Shown here: one piece after another, positions 15,821 through 22,326 of the stretch
Numbering within the stretch: the first letter of the stretch is position 1
How the letters are laid out: each line of letters starts with the position of its first letter
Assembly: GCA_945869365.1 (NCBI GenBank)
Contig: CAMBOW010000021.1
Location: 1 to 23,376 of the forward strand
DNA from: Flavobacterium psychrophilum
Lineage (GTDB): Bacteria; Bacteroidota; Bacteroidia; Flavobacteriales; Flavobacteriaceae
Length of the DNA stretch: 23,376 nucleotides
Direction of reading: 5' to 3'
Notes under the pieces: generated by a model
The model's input: only the letters and a program-made list of their open reading frames with translations
Databases searched by the model: none
Told to the model about the DNA's origin: nothing
Program-made: the position numbers and the translations under genes

Positions 15821-16846
15821 ATGGGAGCGACAGTTACAACTGCAAACACGGAAGAAAATACTTGGGGCGGCGGAAACGAGCCATTAGGAGCAAGTTATGG
15901 CAAATTAATGATGTGGTTTTTTATCGTATCAGATGCTTTGACCTTTTCTGGATTCCTTGCTGCATATGGTTTTTCACGATTTAAATTTATTCAAACATGG
16001 CCATTGCCAGACGAGGTGTTCACGCACTTTCCGTTTATGCACGGGGTGACAGCGCCGATGTATTATGTGGCATTGATGACCTTTATCTTGATTTTCTCTT
16101 CGGTTACTATGGTATTGGCAGTAGATGCCGGTCACCATATGAACAAAAAGAAAGTTGCGTTCTATATGTTTTTGACCATTATTGGAGGTTTAATATTCGT
16201 AGGTTCTCAGGCCTGGGAATGGAAAAACTTCATTCACGGAGAGTACGGTGCAATCGAAACCAAAGGAGGAAGTTTGTTGCAATTTGTGGACAATACCGGC
16301 AAACGCGTGAAATTAGAAGATTTTGCCGTGCAATTGCCAGAAGAGCGCGAACAACTGAAACGCAGCAACGCCAAATGGTTTATGGATGAACCAACTTTGA
16401 CTACGTATTCTGTGGCCGAAGTTCAAGCTGGTTTCAAAGCGCATCCAGAAGTATTAGTGCGCATCGAAACCATCTACAAAGATGATGAAGCCAAAAAAGA
16501 TCTAACAGTTGATCACAAACTAAGCAAAAACAAACAAAAAACGATACTTACACGCGCCGCTTCAGAACATCGATTAGCCAATGCGGCCTTGGTTGTAGAA
16601 GGAGCCAATCTAACTAGAAACGAATACGGGAGTAAATTATTTGCCGATTTCTTTTTCTTCATTACCGGATTCCACGGATTCCACGTTTTTTCGGGCGTGA
16701 TCATTAATATCATTATTTTCTTTAACGTCCTATTAGGCACATACGAAAAACGCAAAACCTATGAAATGGTTGAAAAAGTTGGATTGTATTGGCACTTCGT
16801 AGATTTAGTTTGGGTATTTGTATTTACATTTTTCTATTTAGTTTAA
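15821..16846 (+). CDS. Cytochrome c oxidase subunit III with large soluble insert
   Basis: This 341 aa membrane protein has clear subunit III motifs: MMWFFIVSDALTFSGFLAAYGF (30-51), the SQAWEW segment (129-134), FITGFHGFHVFSGV (280-293) and the closing GLYWHFVDLVWVFVF (321-335). It is much longer than a usual subunit III because residues about 143-268 (16247-16624) are hydrophilic and charged and lie between two membrane segments. The insert has no cysteines and no motif I recognise. Related flavobacterial proteins are, from memory, also long, so the insert is probably a lineage feature rather than an error. The gene sits between the short subunit III and subunit IV genes, which suggests that all serve one oxidase whose subunits I and II lie elsewhere. 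Confidence 0.92.
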   Translation: MGATVTTANTEENTWGGGNEPLGASYGKLMMWFFIVSDALTFSGFLAAYGFSRFKFIQTWPLPDEVFTHFPFMHGVTAPMYYVALMTFILIFSSVTMVLAVDAGHHMNKKKVAFYMFLTIIGGLIFVGSQAWEWKNFIHGEYGAIETKGGSLLQFVDNTGKRVKLEDFAVQLPEEREQLKRSNAKWFMDEPTLTTYSVAEVQAGFKAHPEVLVRIETIYKDDEAKKDLTVDHKLSKNKQKTILTRAASEHRLANAALVVEGANLTRNEYGSKLFADFFFFITGFHGFHVFSGVIINIIIFFNVLLGTYEKRKTYEMVEKVGLYWHFVDLVWVFVFTFFYLV

Positions 16847-16864
16847 TTTTTTGATTTGATTATT

Positions 16865-17215
16865 ATGTCACACGAACACGTATCTAATACCAAACGAATT
16901 TGGCTTGTATTTGGACTTTTATCGGTAGTCACTACGGTAGAAGTTTTCTTAGGAATTGTGAAGCCTGAAGCCTTACACATGAATAACTTTTTAAGCATGA
17001 ACCTCTTAAATTGGATATTCATCATACTTACTATTTTTAAAGCATATTATATTGTATGGGCATTTATGCACATGGAAGGCGAAAAAAGCGGTTTGCGTTG
17101 GGCGGTAGTTGCTCCTGTAATCTTCTTGATTTCATACCTCTTATTTATATTATTAATAGAGGCCGATTATGTTTTCGAAATATTTAAAAACGCAACCATT
17201 AAATGGAATTTTTAA
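16865..17215 (+). CDS. Cytochrome c oxidase subunit IV family protein
   Basis: Small inner-membrane protein of 116 aa with three membrane segments (about 12-32, 46-68, 78-100), matching the prokaryotic subunit IV family. The HMEGEKSG loop after the second segment (residues 69-76) is typical, as is the conserved FMHME ending of that helix. I chose the ATG at 16865 (MSHEHVSNTK). A TTG at 16856 would add only three residues. It lies 18 nt after the long subunit III gene and is the last gene before a strong terminator. Its role is structural, in assembly or stability of the oxidase; it binds no cofactor. Confidence 0.88.
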   Translation: MSHEHVSNTKRIWLVFGLLSVVTTVEVFLGIVKPEALHMNNFLSMNLLNWIFIILTIFKAYYIVWAFMHMEGEKSGLRWAVVAPVIFLISYLLFILLIEADYVFEIFKNATIKWNF

Positions 17216-17232
17216 TCCCATAAATTAACAAG

Positions 17233-17270
17233 AAAAAGGTACGCTTTTGGCGTGCCTTTTTTTATTTTTG
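17233..17270 (+). terminator. Strong hairpin terminator ending the oxidase operon
   Basis: GGTACGC (17238-17244) pairs with GCGTGCC (17250-17256) around a TTTTG loop, a 7 bp stem with one G-T wobble. An A-run (17233-17237) in front pairs with the T-run behind and extends the stem to about 12 bp. The T-rich tract (17257-17269) continues directly into a -7 promoter box. The A-run on the left means the hairpin could also act on the other strand. Confidence 0.85.
17263..17270 (+). promoter_or_regulatory. -7 box embedded in the terminator T-run
   Basis: TATTTTTG matches TAnnTTTG and is formed by the last bases of the terminator tract. It ends 21 nt before the ATG at 17291. The loop of the hairpin contains TTTG (17246-17249), but its spacing of 13 to the -7 box is shorter than usual. 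Confidence 0.6.
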
Positions 17271-17290
17271 TGTCTCACTTCTCCTGTCTG

Positions 17291-17929
17291 ATGAAAAAAA
17301 ACGCAGTCCTTATCACTTTATTTATTCTGCCTATAGTTGCCTACCTGTTCTTTGCAACAGGGGTCAATAAATTTATGTTTTTACCAACTGTCACACCAGC
17401 TGTACCCGATGTTGTGCAATGGCAATCACTAGACGGAAAACCAGTTACCTTAAACAATAAAATTACAATCCTCGCATTTGCAGGTGATCATGTCTTGCAG
17501 CGCAAAGGCAACTATTTTAATCTGAATCAAAAAATATACCTTAAGAATAAAGACTTTACCGATTTTCAAATTGTAACCATTGCTCCTATCGGAGCAGAAC
17601 AGGACGTGAAGGTGTTGGTAAAAGGATTGCAAAGTTTGTCAGAAACCTCAAAATGGTTGTTTGTGTTTGCGCCCAAGGAAGAAATAAACGCCTATTTTGA
17701 CCAATTGAAACTAAAAGGGAAATTGGAGTCCGATCACGGTAGTAATTTTGTGTACATCATTGACAAAAAAAGAAATCTTCGCGGCCGAAAAGATCAAAAA
17801 GAATACAAAGAGGGCTACAATGCTTTTTCGCCATCCGATGTGTATAACGAAATGACAGATGACGTGAAGGTAATTCTTGCAGAGTATCGACTGGCGCTTA
17901 AACGCAATAACGCGGATCGTCAAAATTAA
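17291..17929 (+). CDS. Sco-like thioredoxin-fold protein lacking the copper-binding cysteines
   Basis: A 212 aa protein with one N-terminal membrane segment (about 5-23), then a soluble periplasmic domain. It parallels the Sco1 protein encoded next to it: ITILAFAGDHVLQ (58-70) fits the strand that carries CxxxC in Sco1, FQIVTIAP fits FGIVSITI, and FVYIIDKKRNLRGRKDQ (153-169) fits FALIDKKGFIRCRKDQ. There are no cysteines at all. A histidine (His149) is close to, but one residue off, the Sco metal His. It therefore cannot bind copper in the usual way and may have a structural or regulatory role in oxidase assembly; this is inference. The start is the ATG at 17291, because an in-frame ATG at 17252 lies inside the terminator stem and upstream of the promoter box. 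Confidence 0.8.
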   Translation: MKKNAVLITLFILPIVAYLFFATGVNKFMFLPTVTPAVPDVVQWQSLDGKPVTLNNKITILAFAGDHVLQRKGNYFNLNQKIYLKNKDFTDFQIVTIAPIGAEQDVKVLVKGLQSLSETSKWLFVFAPKEEINAYFDQLKLKGKLESDHGSNFVYIIDKKRNLRGRKDQKEYKEGYNAFSPSDVYNEMTDDVKVILAEYRLALKRNNADRQN

Positions 17930-17940
17930 CGTAATTCAGT

Positions 17941-18624
17941 ATGGCTTCAAAAACCTCCTATATTGGCATTTCATTTGTAGTATTGGTATTCGGAATTTTC
18001 GCCGTTCCCAATATTATGGATAGAATTTCTACTGGCACTACAGTAAAAGGGGCCAGTTTAGATAGGATAAGCACGGGTAAAGTGAGCAAAGCGCTTGTAA
18101 AAATTGGACCAGCGCCACGATTCTCACTCACTGATCAAAACAATAAAACCATTACCAATGCCGATTACAAAGGTAAAGTTTATGTGGTCGAGTTTTTCTT
18201 TTCGACTTGTCCGTCCATTTGCCCCATTATGAATCGCAACATGATCGATATTCAAAATAAATTTTTTGGAAACCCCAATTTTGGCATTGTTTCTATTACC
18301 ATCAACCCGGAGAATGACACCCCAGCGGTTTTGCTTGAGCATTCAAAATTGTTGGGAGTAAAGTCATCGAATTGGCATTTTCTTACAGGCGATAAAGCCT
18401 ATATATTTGATTTGTCCAATAAAGGATTTAATATATATGCCGGTCAAAATCCTAAAATTCAAGGCGGATTCGAGCATTCGGGTTTGTTTGCCTTAATTGA
18501 CAAAAAAGGATTTATTCGTTGCCGAAAAGACCAATATGGCAACCCTATTTTATATTACGACGGCCTTACCAAAGAAGGCGTGAGAGACATTCAAAAAGAT
18601 ATTGAACTATTAGTACAAGAGTAA
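17941..18624 (+). CDS. Sco1/SenC family copper chaperone for cytochrome oxidase
   Basis: Membrane-anchored periplasmic protein that delivers copper, or reduces the cysteines, for the CuA centre of cytochrome c oxidase subunit II. It has 227 aa with an N-terminal anchor (about 7-23) and a thioredoxin-fold domain (about 55-225). The metal-binding CxxxC is Cys90-Pro-Ser-Ile-Cys94, and the third ligand is His179 in GFEHSGLFALID. An extra Cys194 lies near the C-terminus. The linker between anchor and domain holds two copies of DRISTG (27-32 and 41-46). It starts 11 nt after its cysteine-free paralogue and is followed after 2 nt by the DUF420 gene, consistent with one operon. Confidence 0.94.
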   Translation: MASKTSYIGISFVVLVFGIFAVPNIMDRISTGTTVKGASLDRISTGKVSKALVKIGPAPRFSLTDQNNKTITNADYKGKVYVVEFFFSTCPSICPIMNRNMIDIQNKFFGNPNFGIVSITINPENDTPAVLLEHSKLLGVKSSNWHFLTGDKAYIFDLSNKGFNIYAGQNPKIQGGFEHSGLFALIDKKGFIRCRKDQYGNPILYYDGLTKEGVRDIQKDIELLVQE

Positions 18625-18626
18625 GC

Positions 18627-19169
18627 ATGGAAACCAAAACAATCGAACAAAAATCAAAGACGTTCATCGTCATCGTATCAATTTTAATACCGGTGGTTGT
18701 CGCCATTTTGTTTAATGTCAAATTAAGTGATTTGGGTTACAACGTGGAGCCGATGCATTTTTTACCGCCTATTTATGCGGGCATTAATGCGCTTACAGCG
18801 GTAGTTTTGGTCGCTGCCGTTATGGCAATAAAAAAAGGCAACCGAGTAGTTCACGAACGATTAATGACCTCGGCCATTGTGTTGTCGGTTTTGTTTTTGG
18901 TGATGTATGTCATTTACCACATGACCACCGAATCAACCAAATATGGTGGAGAAGGCGCACTTCGTTTAGTATATTTTGGGTTATTAATTTCCCATATTAT
19001 CCTGTCTATAGCCATCATTCCCTTGGTGCTTATCACCTATGTACGCGCTTTATCTGCCCGATTTGATCAACATAAGAAAATCGCCAAAATCACTTTCCCA
19101 ATTTGGTTGTATGTAGCCGTTACTGGTGTGATAGTATATTGGATGATTGCTCCCTATTATGTGTCTTAG
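18627..19169 (+). CDS. DUF420 family membrane protein, likely oxidase assembly
   Basis: This 180 aa integral membrane protein has five membrane segments (about 12-29, 46-67, 79-98, 113-138, 155-175), fitting the DUF420 (YozB-like) family. Conserved-looking histidines lie near membrane ends: His44 in EPMHFLPPIYAGIN, His76 in VVHERLM, His98 in VIYHMTTE and His123 in LLISHIILS. These could bind copper or heme, but that is inference. Family members often lie beside Sco and cytochrome oxidase genes, as here. The gene starts 2 nt after sco1 and its end overlaps the next small gene by 11 nt, so all are probably coupled in one mRNA. Confidence 0.88.
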   Translation: METKTIEQKSKTFIVIVSILIPVVVAILFNVKLSDLGYNVEPMHFLPPIYAGINALTAVVLVAAVMAIKKGNRVVHERLMTSAIVLSVLFLVMYVIYHMTTESTKYGGEGALRLVYFGLLISHIILSIAIIPLVLITYVRALSARFDQHKKIAKITFPIWLYVAVTGVIVYWMIAPYYVS

Positions 19170-19389
19170 TCGTAGTGTAAAGTCAGGAATTTTTGCAGCA
19201 GTACTTTTATTTGCTCAGGACGGCTTAGCTCAATGCGCCATGTGCAGAGCAGCTATTGAAACAGAAGGCGACAGTACCAAAGCTGAAGCGCTAAACGACG
19301 GGATTGTCTATCTGATGATTATGCCCTATTTATTGGTAGGTCTAATAGGCTTCATTATTTATCGCATGCGCAAAAACAGACAAGTCTAA
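19159..19389 (+). CDS. Small membrane-anchored CxxC protein, function unknown
   Basis: This 76 aa protein has an N-terminal signal-like segment (about 6-24, ending GLAQ), directly followed by Cys26-Ala-Met-Cys29. A short charged stretch comes next (about 34-47), then one membrane segment (about 48-68) and a basic tail RMRKNRQV. The layout suggests a CxxC held in the periplasm by a single helix. It could be a thiol or metal-binding partner of Sco1, but I know of no demonstrated function. It is not a clear lipoprotein because Gln precedes the first Cys. I chose the ATG at 19159, which overlaps DUF420 by 11 nt; an in-frame ATG at 19147 would add four residues. Its stop is 2 nt from the end of the convergent DUF4403 gene. 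Confidence 0.75.
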   Translation: MCLSRSVKSGIFAAVLLFAQDGLAQCAMCRAAIETEGDSTKAEALNDGIVYLMIMPYLLVGLIGFIIYRMRKNRQV

Positions 19390-19391
19390 GG

Positions 19392-20789
19392 TTATTTTAT
19401 TCCGTCTATCGATACTTTTACGTCGCCCGTAATTTTCACAAAAGCCAATAAGGCTTGGTTGGTGAGTTGAATTTTCTCGAAGTTAAGTCCGTTCAAGTTG
19501 CCGTTGATATACACACCCGGCATGGGGCTAAAGTTTTTCATGTACTTCACTAAGTTTTGTTTGCCTTCTTCGAGGTTTCCTTGTATAGAATAACGACAAC
19601 TTTCTTGCATTTTTTTCAAGACATAGCCTTGCGCAAGCCAACTGGCTGTTTTCATCAGTCTACTTTTGGTGTCAATTACGTAATCCAATTCGGCAAAGTA
19701 AATTTCTTTGCTTTCCGGATTGTATTGCGGCACACCCGACAAATAGATGGTTCCGTTCACGCTTCCCAATAAATCTAAGGCAATAATGAGTTTTCCTTCT
19801 TTGTGCCAAAGGGCCACATTTTGCACCGTTACTTTCTTTTTCCCGTCGCCAAATTCCTGCCCTTTAAAGTTGGCGGTCATCAGGCGCGAGGCGTTGTCAT
19901 AAGTTGATACCGCCACTACATTGGCTGCAACTGTATTTGGGATTTTGGCTGTGGTTTTGAGCGCTATTTTGTTTTTGTCAAATTTTGAAATCGGTTGCTG
20001 CCCAATTCGTGTTTCCATGACGCACTTTAATCCCAAATCAAAACAAATGTTTTCTTTTTGCAGTTGGGCATCAGTGGCATACAATTCCTGAGGCGTAATG
20101 TTGAGCCAAGTTTGGTAGGTTTTATTCATCTCAAATGGGGTAGTAATTTTCTCAAGAGCCGCCAATACATTGGGTTTAAAATCAACTGCATTTGCGATAG
20201 CATTGTCGATAGTTTTTTCGATTTTGGCTTTGAATAATTTTACGGCAGGGTTTATTAAGTAGGTAATGGGTACCGCTTTTCCAAATACGGATACCGACGG
20301 ACTTTCGTTCCAGTCGAGCGATCTGAATTCGGTTTTGGTGGATAGTTTCCAATTGGCCATATGAATATCGCTCACCAACGTAATCACCCCATTAAAATTA
20401 AACTCGCGGGTATCATACAATTCGATTCCGAGTTTTGACGTCCCAATGCGGTATTTAATTTGGGCCTTCAAAGGCAATACCGTTTTCATTTTCCCAGCTT
20501 CATTTTGAATTTGAATGGGTGCTTGTTTCCATATCTTCACTTCAAGGTTGTCGTCGGTAATGGTGTTGTCGTCATAAATTAAACCCGTCAACGATTTGTT
20601 AATTTGGTTTTCTACATCTTGCAGTTTGATGCTGATGGGCATGTTGATGTAGGAAGGAGCCGCATCATACAACAAAGGAGCTGCATTGTCGGCGGTGGGC
20701 TTTAGCGCTTCTATTTTTGAGGCCGATCCACAGTTAGACAAAGTGAATGCCAATAAGGCAACGAATAAGCTTGTAAATAGTGCTTTCAT
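19392..20789 (-). CDS. DUF4403 family lipoprotein
   Basis: Predicted lipoprotein of 465 aa. The signal ends in LSNC, with the lipidated cysteine at Cys20, followed by GSASK. This lacks the acidic stretch often seen in surface-exported lipoproteins of the phylum, so a periplasmic-facing location is more likely. The body matches the DUF4403 family: SYINMPISIKLQDVENQINKSL near the start (about 46-67), long beta-rich repeats, and a C-terminal TNQALLAFVKITGDVKVSIDG. The function is unknown. Lipid-binding folds have been suggested for families of this look, which I cannot verify. The start is the ATG at 20789, not the in-frame ATG at 20843, because a promoter box lies between them and the shorter form has a clean lipoprotein signal. 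It is convergent with the Sco operon. Confidence 0.87.
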   Translation of the reverse strand: MKALFTSLFVALLAFTLSNCGSASKIEALKPTADNAAPLLYDAAPSYINMPISIKLQDVENQINKSLTGLIYDDNTITDDNLEVKIWKQAPIQIQNEAGKMKTVLPLKAQIKYRIGTSKLGIELYDTREFNFNGVITLVSDIHMANWKLSTKTEFRSLDWNESPSVSVFGKAVPITYLINPAVKLFKAKIEKTIDNAIANAVDFKPNVLAALEKITTPFEMNKTYQTWLNITPQELYATDAQLQKENICFDLGLKCVMETRIGQQPISKFDKNKIALKTTAKIPNTVAANVVAVSTYDNASRLMTANFKGQEFGDGKKKVTVQNVALWHKEGKLIIALDLLGSVNGTIYLSGVPQYNPESKEIYFAELDYVIDTKSRLMKTASWLAQGYVLKKMQESCRYSIQGNLEEGKQNLVKYMKNFSPMPGVYINGNLNGLNFEKIQLTNQALLAFVKITGDVKVSIDGIK

Positions 20790-20807
20790 AGTACGAGATT
20801 TTGAGCG

Positions 20808-20815
20808 CAAAAATA
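20808..20815 (-). promoter_or_regulatory. -7 box of the DUF4403 gene
   Basis: On the minus strand this reads TATTTTTG, followed by C, which matches TAnnTTTGC. It lies 19 nt upstream of the ATG at 20789. A CAAA at 20841-20844 (TTTG on the minus strand) is 25 nt further up, slightly too far for a normal -33. It supports the shorter start of the gene. Confidence 0.6.
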
Positions 20816-20915
20816 ACTTAAAATAGGGATAATCTACTGCCAAATATTTGGTAAAACTTCAACCAATACAACTAAAAAATTAACAAACATTTAAAAAAAA
20901 ATGCAATTACTATGA

Positions 20916-20923
20916 TACCTTTG
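20916..20923 (+). promoter_or_regulatory. -7 box of the tolC-adaptor operon
   Basis: TACCTTTG, followed by C, matches TAnnTTTGC. It ends 27 nt before the tolC-like ATG. A TTTA at 20890-20893 is 22 nt upstream and may be a weak -33. The divergent region 20790-20949 otherwise holds only A/T-rich sequence, including an A-run at 20893-20901, and no recognisable operator. Confidence 0.6.
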
Positions 20924-20949
20924 CAGCACTTTAAAAAGAAGTAAAGGGT

Positions 20950-22323
20950 ATGATAAAAAAACCGTTTTTATTGCTGTGCTTGCTAGTCTGGGCAACTACA
21001 ATTGTTTCGGCTCAAGAACAAAAATGGACCTTAGAGGCTTGTGTAAATTACGCTTGGTCACACAACATTAGTGTAAAGCAGTCGGAGCTCGATGTGCAAG
21101 CGGCACAAGTAGAAAAATCGGCAGGATTTGGCGCTTTTTTACCTTCGGCCAGCGCCAACACTTCACACAGTTGGAATGTCGGGTTAAATCAAAATATCAC
21201 GACCAACCTCTTAGAAAATCAAACAACTCAATTCACCTCTTTAGGGGCCAATGTAGGAATAGACATCTACAAAGGGCTTCAAAATCAGCAGCGATTCCGC
21301 AAGGCTAAGTTGTCGCTCTTGGCCAGTCAGTACCAATTAGAGAAAATGAAAGACGACATTGGCTTGAACGTGGCCAATGCTTTTTTACAAATAGTATTCA
21401 ACAAAGAGAATCTAAAAGTGCAACGGGATCAGTTGGCGATTAGCGAAAAACAACTCCTGCGCACCCAACAATTTGTCGATGCCGGAGCTTTGCCCAGAGG
21501 CGACGTGCTAGACAGTAAAGCCACCGTGGCCGCCGATATGCAAAAGGTAGTTGTTGCCGAAAACACCTTACTCATCTCCAAATTGAGTTTGGCCCAATTG
21601 CTTCAGTTGGACAACTTTCAGGATTTTGATATTGCCGAAGGGGATTACGAGGCCAAGCAAAGTGAAGTCATGTTTCAGACTCCCGAAGCAATAATTGCCA
21701 AAGCCAAAGAAAATCGCATTGAATTAAAAATTTCCAAAACCAATATGGCAGTTGCCGAAAAAGAAGTGTCTATTTCAAAAGGCGCTTATCAGCCTACTAT
21801 TCAAGGATTTTACGGATTTAATTCCAGGATTTCGTATGCCGACATACCATTGTTTGACACTACGGGAAACTTGATAGGCACCCGCGGTCCGCTTCCTTTT
21901 ATGGATCAGTTTAGCAACAACAAAGGACACCAATTTGGCATTCAACTCAATGTGCCCATCTTTAGTGGATTTGCTGTAAAGTACAACGTGATGCGCAGTA
22001 AAGTTGCTTTCGAACATACAAAAATAGCCTATTCTCAAAGCGAACTAGATTTGGAGCGCTCTATATATACCGCCTATACTGATGCAAAAGGCGCTTACAA
22101 CTCCTATGAATCAGCGCTTTCTGCTTTGGATGCCCGCCGCAGTGCTTTTGCCTATGCCAAAGAACGTTTTGATGTTGGCCTGATGAACACCTTTGAATAT
22201 AACCAAGCCCAAACCTTATTTGTCAATGCGCAATCAGAAGTGGTGCGCACCAAATTCGATTACATTTTTAGAACCAAGATTGTCGAATATTATTTTGGTA
22301 TTCCAATCATTACAAATCCATAA
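20950..22323 (+). CDS. TolC family outer-membrane efflux protein
   Basis: Outer-membrane channel of a tripartite exporter, 457 aa, normal for the family. The signal peptide is residues 1-21, cut at VSA-Q22. Two outer-membrane efflux repeats follow, about 28-225 and 245-445, each with long amphipathic helices rich in Ala, Gln, Lys and Glu. The first begins WTLEACVNYAWSHNISVKQSELDV, a typical TolC-family opening. The second repeat contains a loop PLPFMDQFSNNKGHQFGIQLNVPIFSG that matches the usual barrel strands. The adaptor gene follows after 3 nt, so the two are in one operon. The substrate cannot be told from the sequence; related flavobacterial sets are of the MacAB or lipoprotein/drug export type. 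Confidence 0.93.
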   Translation: MIKKPFLLLCLLVWATTIVSAQEQKWTLEACVNYAWSHNISVKQSELDVQAAQVEKSAGFGAFLPSASANTSHSWNVGLNQNITTNLLENQTTQFTSLGANVGIDIYKGLQNQQRFRKAKLSLLASQYQLEKMKDDIGLNVANAFLQIVFNKENLKVQRDQLAISEKQLLRTQQFVDAGALPRGDVLDSKATVAADMQKVVVAENTLLISKLSLAQLLQLDNFQDFDIAEGDYEAKQSEVMFQTPEAIIAKAKENRIELKISKTNMAVAEKEVSISKGAYQPTIQGFYGFNSRISYADIPLFDTTGNLIGTRGPLPFMDQFSNNKGHQFGIQLNVPIFSGFAVKYNVMRSKVAFEHTKIAYSQSELDLERSIYTAYTDAKGAYNSYESALSALDARRSAFAYAKERFDVGLMNTFEYNQAQTLFVNAQSEVVRTKFDYIFRTKIVEYYFGIPIITNP

Positions 22324-22326
22324 ATC

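Noticed and set aside
15997..16389. 130-codon plus-strand frame overlapping the long subunit III gene
   Set aside because: It is out of frame with a clear oxidase subunit and encodes an Arg/Cys-rich product without a domain.
17252..17290. Upstream ATG giving a 13-residue longer Sco-like protein
   Set aside because: The ATG lies in the stem of a terminator and before the promoter box at 17263-17270. The shorter start has a normal Lys-rich N-terminus followed by a membrane segment.
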